Positions 1 through 6,084 of a stretch of DNA of 6,214 nt are shown here, in pieces. The position numbers and the translations under genes were made by a program. The stretch is taken from positions 1 to 6,214 of the forward strand of contig CAKZUU010000408.1 in assembly GCA_937922175.1 (NCBI GenBank), given 5' to 3'. Position 1 is the stretch's first letter; every line of letters starts with the position of its first letter. The stretch is from an uncultured Gemmataceae bacterium. GTDB taxonomy: Bacteria > Planctomycetota > Planctomycetia > Gemmatales > Gemmataceae. The notes below the pieces were generated by a model. That model was given only the letters and a program-made list of their open reading frames with translations, had not been told where the DNA came from and did not search any database.

Positions 1-1
1 G

Positions 2-193
2 CAAGAGACCGCGAACAACGGTGAGCGTGTCGTCGCCATGATTGATGGCGAGGTGACGCTGAAACGGTTTTATCGACGCCGCGATAAGGTCGTCCTTGAA
101 CCGGCCAACTCCGAGATGCCCCCCATCGTGGTCACTCCCGATCGAGACATCAAGATTTTGGGCATGCTGGTGGGCGTCTTGCGTAAATATTGA
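2..193 (+). CDS. lexA: LexA repressor, C-terminal end (5' truncated by window edge)
   Basis: These are the last 63 codons of LexA, the SOS-response repressor that cleaves itself when RecA filaments form on damaged DNA. Only the end of the S24 peptidase-like domain is present; the N-terminal winged helix, the cleavage site and the catalytic serine lie upstream of the window. The visible sequence follows the family closely: a NGERVVAMIDGEVTLKRF stretch, then LEPANSEMPPIVV, then the closing ILGMLVGVLRKY. The lysine in TLKRF (codon 62-64) aligns with the dyad lysine, K156 of E. coli LexA, so the catalytic half that can be seen is intact. The gene ends in TGA at 191-193, 10 bases from the stop of the converging cysteine-cluster gene. 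S24-type phage repressors and UmuD share this fold, but the KRFYRR and LEPANSEMPPI wording fits LexA best. Confidence 0.93.
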   Translation, partial: QETANNGERVVAMIDGEVTLKRFYRRRDKVVLEPANSEMPPIVVTPDRDIKILGMLVGVLRKY

Positions 194-203
194 CGAAGAT
201 TCA

Positions 204-1493
204 TCACGTTCTCGGCTCGGAGTGGCGGCCGTACCACGCAATCAAGCGAGGAATCTCTCCACGGAACGAAAGAATGCGGAGCGATAGTTTTTGTCGAGCG
301 GTGCCAAGGAGGGGATGATAGCCAAAACTGTCATCGACCACCCGCAGGGCCAGCGAGACAGCTTCGTGGGTGGGCCGATCAGGGAAGGCTCGGGACAGCC
401 ATGACAACGCCGGGAACGTGAGCGCCAGAGACTCGAGGCCGTCCCAAAGGCCCAGGTGAAAGTTCGTGGGACCGGCAAACTGCATCGAAGTGAATTTGGT
501 GCGGTAGTAGCGCTCCAGTAGTTCTTCGCAGGAGTTTGGCCAGGGCGGAGGAATTTCTTCAAGTTGCTCAAAGCGAACAGCCGGGAGCCAACCATGAACG
601 GCAGGAACTGGTCCGCTGCCACGAACGAAGCGGATGGCCGCCGCCAAAAGTGCCCAACGTCCGCGTCGAGCGATTCCGGCGTTTTGCCCGGTGTCTTTGC
701 GAATGTACAACGCCAACCACTGACGAAACAGGAGCCGGCCGATTCGACTGGGAGCTTCCACCTCTTCCGGTCGTCGGGGGACCTCCGCATCCAAGGCTCC
801 CTCCAGGATCGCCAGGAATTCCCTCAGTCGTTTGCCCCTCACCTTGTCGAATCGCGCTTGCCGACACAACCCCGCCAAGGCGAGACTTTTGCGTAAGCGA
901 CGCTCGATACGATCCTCCCGTCGTGACATGATTCGGTCCAGAGCATCGAGGAAGAGTTGTAGCTCGTCCCAGCTGAGTCGTTGCCGACCTCGCAGTATCG
1001 GCGGATCGGTGTGTTCGGCCTGAGGCGTCTGACGGAGAAGAAGGTTCGCGTATTGCTGAACTTCGCCGAGATGCTGCGAGATCGGTCGGCCTTGGTCACC
1101 CGTTGCCGAGGGGCAGGCGAAGCGAAGACCGATCTTCCAATGGTTGCCGAACGGCACCAATAAAAAAGGGTAGACGCGGCAAGCCAGTGGCTTCCCCTCG
1201 GAACCGTAACGCGAGTGAATTCGGCACCATCCCCGCTTATCCAAGAAGATGCAACCGCCTTCCTGATCGTTTAACGCCCAGCGCCCTTTGACTCGGCGGA
1301 ACAGCGGTTTCCCCGCAAACTCCGGCAACTGCGACCAGCCCTGCTCTTCGATCCGTTTCCTTTCCTCGTCGGTGACGTGAACGAGGTATTCGCGGCAACA
1401 CGACCCGCAATTGTGACAATCCCAGTTCTGCACGACGGGAAGAGTTCGCACCGGCAGCGGCATAGTTGAAGCACTCGAGACGCTTGGCATCAT
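204..1493 (-). CDS. YkgJ/FliB-type cysteine-cluster protein (putative metal-binding)
   Basis: A 429-residue soluble protein with the YkgJ-family cysteine cluster (Pfam PF03692, annotated as a putative zinc- or iron-chelating domain). The motif CHNCGSCC is at residues 26-33 (C26, C29, C32, C33). It is followed by GGCIFL (C81), WCRIH (C90), PLACRVYPF (C105) and FACPS (C127), giving eight conserved-type cysteines in the first 130 residues. The domain is shared with FliB, the flagellin lysine N-methylase, and this protein's length is close to FliB's. No flagellar gene is nearby, so a methylase role is not supported here. Residues 150-429 form a long, mostly helical, arginine-rich tail I cannot assign. 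No signal peptide or membrane span is seen. The start is M1 (1493) or M2 (1490): AGGG (complement of 1498-1501) lies 4 bases before M1 and 7 before M2, so M2 fits the ribosome slightly better. M11 (1463) is also possible. The gene lies 97 bases downstream of the zinc-ribbon gene on the same strand and may share its transcript. Confidence 0.87.
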   Translation of the reverse strand: MMPSVSSASTMPLPVRTLPVVQNWDCHNCGSCCREYLVHVTDEERKRIEEQGWSQLPEFAGKPLFRRVKGRWALNDQEGGCIFLDKRGWCRIHSRYGSEGKPLACRVYPFLLVPFGNHWKIGLRFACPSATGDQGRPISQHLGEVQQYANLLLRQTPQAEHTDPPILRGRQRLSWDELQLFLDALDRIMSRREDRIERRLRKSLALAGLCRQARFDKVRGKRLREFLAILEGALDAEVPRRPEEVEAPSRIGRLLFRQWLALYIRKDTGQNAGIARRGRWALLAAAIRFVRGSGPVPAVHGWLPAVRFEQLEEIPPPWPNSCEELLERYYRTKFTSMQFAGPTNFHLGLWDGLESLALTFPALSWLSRAFPDRPTHEAVSLALRVVDDSFGYHPLLGTARQKLSLRILSFRGEIPRLIAWYGRHSEPRT

Positions 1494-1496
1494 TGT

Positions 1497-1566
1497 ACCC
1501 TGAGCGGCTCGAGTTGTCGGCCGAGCCGTCTCATTGGAGCGACCTTCGCCATCGGTGCTCCAGGGT
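1497..1566 (-). promoter_or_regulatory. Structured leader covering the RBS of the cysteine-cluster gene
   Basis: Read on the minus strand, this leader contains two clear hairpins. One spans 1562-1535: TGGAGCACC pairs with GGTCGCTCCA, nine pairs with one bulged C and a 9-base loop. The other spans 1528-1505: CGGCTCG pairs with CGAGCCG around a 10-base loop. In addition ACCCTG (1566-1561) can pair with CAGGGT (1502-1497), enclosing both hairpins as a three-way junction and covering AGGG, the only Shine-Dalgarno-like run before the start codon. The outer pairing shares two bases with the first hairpin, so the two compete at that edge. No T-run follows on either strand, so it is not a standard intrinsic terminator. 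Regulation is inferred; the base pairing is seen. Confidence 0.4.
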
Positions 1567-1590
1567 GAGAGCGTTGTCAGTCGGGGCGTT

Positions 1591-2667
1591 TCAGATCGCC
1601 GCTCGATCCAGTCGGGATCGTCGGGTCGTTGGAGGTAACAGCATCGAGCCGGTCAACCCTCCAAGTATGCCCAAGAGCAAGGTATTCGTGAGAAGGAAGA
1701 GGGCGACACGCGCGGGCTGATCGGCGTCTTCTTCCGAGAGACCGACAATCGTGGCGAAAAACCGCTCGGCGGGCAGAGCCTCGCGTAGGACGAAGAGGGA
1801 GATGACGAAAATCGAGGCGCAACTCAGGACGCCGACCAGCAGGCCGTGGCGGAGACCGGCGCGAGTCGAGGCGCCGGCAAAGATGCCGCCGGCGAGGACA
1901 CCCAACGAGGCGATGACCCATGTGACGAAGTGGATTTGCAGTCGGCTGTCAACGGTGAACAATCCGCCGCTGGTCCCCAGAATGTATTCGCGGATGCGAC
2001 CGGCCCAAACGGTACAACCGACAGCCAGAGCCGCCCCGCCGACGATTCGGGCCCACGCAATTTTCGCGGGTTCCGAGCGTTCGCGAGGTTGGCGCCTCCT
2101 GGCACGCTCCCTCGATGGCGCGACCGGTATATCATTCACATCGGTCCAGTGGGGGAAGAGGAACCGTCCGTGACGCCCGCCCAAGGCCGCGATCGTCGGC
2201 ACGATGAGCCAAGCGATGACCAGTTGCGGGATGGCCGAGTGTCCCCATCGAACCAAATCGCATGCCGTCACGGGAATCATCAGGGCCAAGCCGACGAGAA
2301 CGCCCGAGGCGATGCTCCGGAGATTGCCACCACCTACCGACAGCCCACCCAACAACGCGGACAAGAACAGGGCGACGGCCATCGCCGGCGGTCCCCAGGG
2401 AGTTCGGTGGACCGAAACCCCCGCCTGCCCCCACGCCCAGGCGTCGAGCATCAGCTGGGCACCGAAGTAGACACCCGTGGCAACCAGCGTCGCCGAAATC
2501 AGCCGTTCCCAGATGCCGGGCGAACGATCGCTCCTTTCTTGAGCGGATAGGGCCAGACCTGGTAGGACCGTCGTTTGGGCGGCGACTTCGATGGTTGGCA
2601 CACCACAAGTGGGGCATTGGGCTTTGTTCGGAAATGCCATCCGGCACTGCGGACAGATTCTCCGCAT
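1591..2667 (-). CDS. Zinc-ribbon polytopic membrane protein, unknown function
   Basis: A 358-residue protein I do not recognise as a named family. Residues 1-25 form a short zinc ribbon (C5-x2-C8 and C18-x2-C21, as CPQC and CPTC), a common N-terminal tag in bacterial membrane proteins. A low-hydrophobicity linker follows to about residue 52, then about eight hydrophobic segments, roughly at 57-76, 94-112, 118-136, 146-164, 206-222, 246-268, 273-294 and 320-343. A strongly basic, arginine-rich loop at 183-203 separates the first four from the last four. The halves resemble each other (W-x-R start, L-x-G-G core, G-x-LVG, LGG-x2-G-x2-L-x-P end), pointing to an internal duplication. There are no transporter or enzyme signatures. 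The start ATG has a GGGGA run (complement of 2675-2679) 7 bases upstream; AGGAG (complement of 2691-2695) is 23 bases away and too distant. The gene is divergent from glpK and precedes the cysteine-cluster gene. Longer frames overlapping it lack any domain. Confidence 0.82.
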   Translation of the reverse strand: MRRICPQCRMAFPNKAQCPTCGVPTIEVAAQTTVLPGLALSAQERSDRSPGIWERLISATLVATGVYFGAQLMLDAWAWGQAGVSVHRTPWGPPAMAVALFLSALLGGLSVGGGNLRSIASGVLVGLALMIPVTACDLVRWGHSAIPQLVIAWLIVPTIAALGGRHGRFLFPHWTDVNDIPVAPSRERARRRQPRERSEPAKIAWARIVGGAALAVGCTVWAGRIREYILGTSGGLFTVDSRLQIHFVTWVIASLGVLAGGIFAGASTRAGLRHGLLVGVLSCASIFVISLFVLREALPAERFFATIVGLSEEDADQPARVALFLLTNTLLLGILGGLTGSMLLPPTTRRSRLDRAAI

Positions 2668-2749
2668 GGTGTGGTCCCCGAGGCCGATTTCTCCTAACCG
2701 GAGTATAAGTCATGAAGCACCGCCGCGCCGTGAGATCGTTGAACCGACC
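2668..2749. promoter_or_regulatory. Divergent intergenic region with TATA-like element
   Basis: These 82 bases must hold the start signals for both the minus-strand zinc-ribbon gene and the plus-strand glpK operon, unless either is transcribed from further away. TATAAG at 2704-2709 (plus) and TATACT at 2707-2702 (minus) each match five of six bases of a sigma-70 -10 box, on overlapping bases. No convincing -35 box is present at the right distance on either strand. No clear operator palindrome is seen. Promoter use is inferred from gene orientation, and the boxes are weak evidence. Confidence 0.35.
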
Positions 2750-2753
2750 ATGA
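2712..2753 (+). CDS. Possible 13-codon leader peptide upstream of glpK
   Basis: A short frame encodes the basic peptide MKHRRAVRSLNRP. Its ATG at 2712 has GGAG at 2700-2703, 8 bases upstream, a better ribosome binding site than anything before the glpK ATG. Its TGA (2751-2753) overlaps the glpK start codon as ATGA, the arrangement typical of translationally coupled genes. A ribosome finishing this peptide could therefore restart directly at glpK. The peptide itself resembles nothing I know. If transcription starts just after the TATAAG at 2704-2709, this start codon would be lost, so the two readings exclude one another. It could also be chance, since 13 codons is very short. Confidence 0.3.
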   Translation: MKHRRAVRSLNRP

Positions 2754-4249
2754 CTGCCATCATTCTCGCCATCGACCAAGGGACCACCAGCACCCGTGTC
2801 GTCGCGTTCGACAGCGAGGGGAAAGTTGCGGCCTCAGCGTCTCGTGAATTGACCCAGCATTATCCGCAACCCGGTTGGGTCGAGCACGATGCCGACGAGA
2901 TCTGGGACAGTACCATTGGTCTTTTGTCCCAAGTCATCGATCGTGTCGGACGACAACAGGTCGTCGGCGTCGGAATAACGAATCAGCGGGAGACGGTCGT
3001 TGTCTGGGAGCGTGCCACGGGGCGACCGTTGGCGCCCGCCATTGTCTGGCAGGACCGCCGCACCGCCGAATTTTGCCGGCAACGGCAAGCCGACAATGCG
3101 TGGCTGCACGAAAAGACGGGCTTGGTGTTGGATCCTTATTTTTCCGCCAGTAAACTACGGTGGCTCCTCGACAACTTTCCCGACGGGAAGTCGGCCGCGG
3201 CGAGCGGTCGTTGGGCCTGCGGCACTATCGATAGTTACCTGATCTACCGCCTGACGGCTGGTCGGAATCATGTGACCGACGTCACGAATGCTTCACGCAC
3301 GCTGTTGTTCAATATTCACACTTTGCGCTGGGATGACGAGCTGCTGCGGTATTTCCAGATTCCCCGAGAACTGTTACCGGAAGTGCTTCCGAGCGTTGGG
3401 GATTTTGGCCGGATCGTCGCAACGGGTCAGCCCTTCGACGGGTTGCCGATTGCGGGGGTCGCCGGGGACCAGCAGGCGGCGTTGTTTGGTCAGTGTGGCT
3501 TTGAGACCGGCGAATCGAAATGCACTTACGGGACCGGTGCTTTTTTCTTGCTGCACACAGGAGCCACCGCGGTTCGATCGCGACACCGTCTGCTCACGAC
3601 CTTGGCCGCTCAAACGACGGCGTCACCAGAATACGCATTGGAGGGCAGTGTCTTCGTTGCAGGGGCGGCGGTGCAGTGGCTCCGCGACGGGTTGAGACTG
3701 TTCGCCGATTCCGGGCAGAGCGAAATGTTGGCCCAGACTTCCAATGATTTGTTGCCGGTCGTCTTCGTTCCGGGATTCGTGGGCTTAGGAGCGCCCCACT
3801 GGGTCCCCGAAGCGCGTGGAGCCATCTTGGGTCTGACCCGAAATACGACGCCCGCCGATCTAGCCCGGGCGACATTGGAGGGAGTGGCCTTTCAAGTCGC
3901 CGACCTTCTCGAGGCTGCCAAGGCCGATGCCGGCAGGATCACCGAACTCCGTGCGGATGGTGGGATGGCCCGCAATTCCTGGTTTTTGCAGCGTCAGGCC
4001 GATATTTTGGGCCTGCCCGTGGTGGCGGCCGCTCAGTCGGAGGCGACGTCGCAAGGTGCGGCTTGGCTCGCAGGACTGCATCTGGGAATCTGGAGCGACC
4101 GGTCCACGTTGCGAGGGCTGTTTCGTCCAGGCCGACGCTTCGATCCGCAATGGTCCGACGCCGAACGCCAATCGCGCCGTCATCATTGGCAACGGGCGGT
4201 CGCCGCGGTCATCGCCTTCGCCTCGACAGTGCCAACATCGACACCGTAA
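2750..4249 (+). CDS. glpK: Glycerol kinase
   Basis: Glycerol kinase transfers phosphate from ATP to glycerol to give sn-glycerol 3-phosphate in the cytoplasm, feeding glycolysis and lipid synthesis. At 499 residues it is close to the E. coli enzyme (502). It has the FGGY-kinase N-terminal phosphate loop DQGTTSTR at 9-16, PGWVEHD at 41-47, and the substrate residues R80, E81, W100, Y130, D240 (in AGDQQAALFGQ, the catalytic base) and F265, each aligning with the E. coli glycerol-binding set. FGGY signature 1 is at 130-142 and signature 2 at 357-377; the ATP-site DGGMARN is at 403-409. The ATG at 2750 begins the conserved N-terminus; the open frame runs on upstream to 2591 without homology, across the neighbouring gene. 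The ribosome binding site is weak. The E. coli IIA-Glc contact segment PGIETTERN is not conserved, and no histidine is present in the loop before AGDQQ where HPr phosphorylates Gram-positive enzymes. No glpF or glpD is next to it; DUF58 follows 6 bases later. Confidence 0.97.
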   Translation: MTAIILAIDQGTTSTRVVAFDSEGKVAASASRELTQHYPQPGWVEHDADEIWDSTIGLLSQVIDRVGRQQVVGVGITNQRETVVVWERATGRPLAPAIVWQDRRTAEFCRQRQADNAWLHEKTGLVLDPYFSASKLRWLLDNFPDGKSAAASGRWACGTIDSYLIYRLTAGRNHVTDVTNASRTLLFNIHTLRWDDELLRYFQIPRELLPEVLPSVGDFGRIVATGQPFDGLPIAGVAGDQQAALFGQCGFETGESKCTYGTGAFFLLHTGATAVRSRHRLLTTLAAQTTASPEYALEGSVFVAGAAVQWLRDGLRLFADSGQSEMLAQTSNDLLPVVFVPGFVGLGAPHWVPEARGAILGLTRNTTPADLARATLEGVAFQVADLLEAAKADAGRITELRADGGMARNSWFLQRQADILGLPVVAAAQSEATSQGAAWLAGLHLGIWSDRSTLRGLFRPGRRFDPQWSDAERQSRRHHWQRAVAAVIAFASTVPTSTP

Positions 4250-4255
4250 TCGATC

Positions 4256-5155
4256 ATGACCTTGCCCCGCCATTTGATCCGTGCCCTTCATCGGTTGCAC
4301 CTCCGATCGCGACGCCAAGTGCAAGAGTTCCTGGCAGGGGCCTACCATTCGGTGTTCAAAGGTTCTGGGCTGACCTTTGAAGAGGTCCGAGAGTATCAAC
4401 CCGGCGATGACATCCGCTTGATCGACTGGAACGTCACAGCACGGATGGGGACGCCCTTCGTCAAGCGCTATGTCGAAGAACGGGAACAGACGCTCTGGTT
4501 ATTGGTAGATTTCAGCCGCAGTCTCTCTTTCGGCACCGGAGAGTGGACCAAGCGCGCCGTGGCCGTGGAGGTGGCCGCCCTTCTTGGCTTGTCCGCTCTT
4601 TTGAATCGCGACCGGACAGGCCTCATCTCCTTCACCGATCGAATGGAACGAGTTTTCCCCGCCTCCAAGGGGTTGCCTCACGCCCTGAAATTGTTGCGTT
4701 ATCTCAGCATTGCCGAACCCAGCGGCTCGGGCACAGACCTGGCGCTGGCTCTTGACCTTTTCAACAAGATCCAAAAGCGGCGAGCGATCGTTTTTTTGAT
4801 CAGCGACTTTCTCGACCCAAACGAGAGGATCGAGAAGCCGCTGCGGATCGCCGCCCGACGGCATGACCTGACTCTGGTCCGTATTTTGGATCGGGGGGAA
4901 ACAAAGCCTTTGCCTTTCGGACTCTGGTGGCTCGAAGATGCCGAAACCGGCGTGCGTCATCTGATCGACGCGCGATCGGCCCGATCCGATGAGAGTTGGG
5001 ACGCGACGGTCCAACAAGACCTGATGCGTTACGAGCGATGGGCGACAGAAGAACCACTCCATGTTTTGAATTTGTCTACCGACGGACGACATGTGGCTGC
5101 TTTGATTGATCATTTTCGCGAGCGAATGCGTCGAGCGGGGAGCCAACGCCGGTGA
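4256..5155 (+). CDS. DUF58 family protein with vWA-type MIDAS
   Basis: A 299-residue soluble protein of the DUF58 family (Pfam PF01882), partner of MoxR-type AAA+ ATPases in Bat-like envelope or stress modules. The family core is at about 37-76: GSGLTFEEVREYQPGDD, then LIDWNVTARMGTPFVKRY. A von Willebrand A-like fold follows: the metal-site motif DFSRS (D85, S87, S89), the GTD threonine (T160) and the SDF aspartate (D184) suggest an intact divalent-metal site for protein binding. RRHDLTLVRI at 201-210 is the usual late strand of this family. There is no signal peptide or membrane span, so it should act on the cytoplasmic side, perhaps held by the BatD-like neighbour. The start ATG lies 6 bases after the glpK stop, without a clear Shine-Dalgarno run, which fits termination-reinitiation. 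The stop overlaps the next start as GTGA. The biochemical role of DUF58 proteins is not settled. No moxR gene is beside it in this window. Confidence 0.93.
   Translation: MTLPRHLIRALHRLHLRSRRQVQEFLAGAYHSVFKGSGLTFEEVREYQPGDDIRLIDWNVTARMGTPFVKRYVEEREQTLWLLVDFSRSLSFGTGEWTKRAVAVEVAALLGLSALLNRDRTGLISFTDRMERVFPASKGLPHALKLLRYLSIAEPSGSGTDLALALDLFNKIQKRRAIVFLISDFLDPNERIEKPLRIAARRHDLTLVRILDRGETKPLPFGLWWLEDAETGVRHLIDARSARSDESWDATVQQDLMRYERWATEEPLHVLNLSTDGRHVAALIDHFRERMRRAGSQRR
5137..5142 (+). promoter_or_regulatory. RBS that decides the GTG start of the BatD-like gene
   Basis: GGGGAG lies 9 bases before the GTG at 5152, inside the end of the DUF58 gene. Together with the 4-base overlap it supports GTG 5152 over the internal ATG at 5194, which would remove the hydrophobic N-terminus. 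Confidence 0.55.
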
Positions 5156-6084
5156 TCCGATCGTTTATCCGATTCCTCGTCGCTGCCCTGTTGATGGGAG
5201 AAGATGCCACGCAGCAATTGGGAGCGGCCCTTTGCCGACTGCATTTCAGTTCGACGGCCATCGCCTTGTCGGAAAGTATCGAGTTGACACTGACGATCGA
5301 GGGGCCAGCGCCCGTCGAAGTCGATCGAACCGACCGATTCATCGACTCAGCGTCTTGGCGTGTCCTGGCCGAGCCACCCGTGGTGAGGGCAACGGTCGAA
5401 GGGCGGGAGCAATGGAGTCAGACGTTTCGCCTGATGCCTCTTGAGACCGGCGAGACTCGCCTGAGTTTTCAGCCCCTTGCTCTTCGAACCGGTTCCGAGG
5501 TGAAAGAACGAACGCTTCGCTGGGCTCCGGTGTCGATCCGAGTTTCAACGGTCATTTCGGTCGCGGACTTGAGCGCTGCTCGGCCGCTGCGTGGTTTTGA
5601 GCCTCTGGCAAGTCCCGACGAATCGAGCACCCGCGGCCGCGGCGTTTGGGTTCTCGCGATTTCGGTCGTGGGACTGGTTTTGTTGACAGGGTGGGTGTAT
5701 CGCTTGGGCCGGAGGCGCCGCCTCCGCCAAACGGAACCCACGGCGGAGCAGCGCGCGTTGCGGGCGTTGGAAGCAGCGGCGGCATGCCCATCGGCCGAGA
5801 CCGGAGCCCAAATGGTTGCCGATGCAGTGCGACGGTTTTTGCAGGAGCAATTCGGGATTTCGGCGACCTGTCAAACGACGACCGAAATTGTCCAGGAAAT
5901 GACTCGCGATCCGAGGGTCTCCAAAGAAGTTGCCACGGCGACGGAACACCTGCTGCGGGACTGCGATCAGAAAAGATTCGCGGGGAGGAGATGGGAATCG
6001 TCTCCTGTCGAGGACCTGGTGAGGGAGGGGCGTCGGCTGATAGAGGCGATGGCAGAAGATAGGAAGGCGGGAGAAGGAAAATAG
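5152..6084 (+). CDS. Compact BatD-like / DUF4381-like membrane-anchored protein
   Basis: A 310-residue protein whose layout matches short BatD-like proteins found beside DUF58 genes. Residues 1-16 (MIRSFIRFLVAALLMG) are basic then hydrophobic and could be a signal peptide or weak anchor, though the hydrophobic core is short. Residues 28-135 look like one beta-sandwich of the BatD kind (RLHFSSTAIALSESIELTLTIEG, then a MPLETGETRLSFQPL strand pair). A single membrane span lies at 165-183, followed by RLGRRRRLR, placing the tail inside the cell. The tail, 196-300, is helical; ADAVRRFLQEQFGISA, a TTTEIVQEM helix and LLRDCDQKRFAG match the cytoplasmic end typical of DUF4381/BatD-like proteins. Full BatD is much longer with several beta domains; this one has only one. 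It starts at GTG, overlapping the DUF58 stop by 4 bases, so the two are probably made together. It may present an envelope-side domain to the DUF58/MoxR machinery; that is inference. Confidence 0.78.
   Translation: MIRSFIRFLVAALLMGEDATQQLGAALCRLHFSSTAIALSESIELTLTIEGPAPVEVDRTDRFIDSASWRVLAEPPVVRATVEGREQWSQTFRLMPLETGETRLSFQPLALRTGSEVKERTLRWAPVSIRVSTVISVADLSAARPLRGFEPLASPDESSTRGRGVWVLAISVVGLVLLTGWVYRLGRRRRLRQTEPTAEQRALRALEAAAACPSAETGAQMVADAVRRFLQEQFGISATCQTTTEIVQEMTRDPRVSKEVATATEHLLRDCDQKRFAGRRWESSPVEDLVREGRRLIEAMAEDRKAGEGK

Noticed and set aside
1497..1566. Cloverleaf-like fold considered as a tRNA.
   Set aside because: The acceptor stem would be six pairs, only two arms are present, and there is no T-loop GTTCRA sequence or anticodon arm of the right size.
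1846..2550. A 234-codon plus-strand open frame, antisense to the zinc-ribbon membrane gene.
   Set aside because: Its product is low-complexity, rich in Arg, Gly, Asp and Pro with no domain, and it mirrors a minus-strand gene with clear membrane segments and cysteine motifs. GC-rich codon bias explains it.
2591..2749. Upstream extension of glpK to the first ATG of the frame.
   Set aside because: The added 53 residues lack homology and overlap the start of the divergent gene; ATG 2750 begins the conserved kinase N-terminus.
2132..2779. A 215-codon minus-strand frame that would start inside glpK.
   Set aside because: It lies in another frame of the zinc-ribbon gene, shows no domain and would overlap the glpK start; the 1591-2667 frame has the zinc ribbon and membrane spans.
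4791..4797. Run of seven T inside the DUF58 gene, as a terminator or slippage site.
   Set aside because: No stable stem precedes it, and it encodes the hydrophobic strand AIVFLI expected at this place in the fold; the frame is intact.
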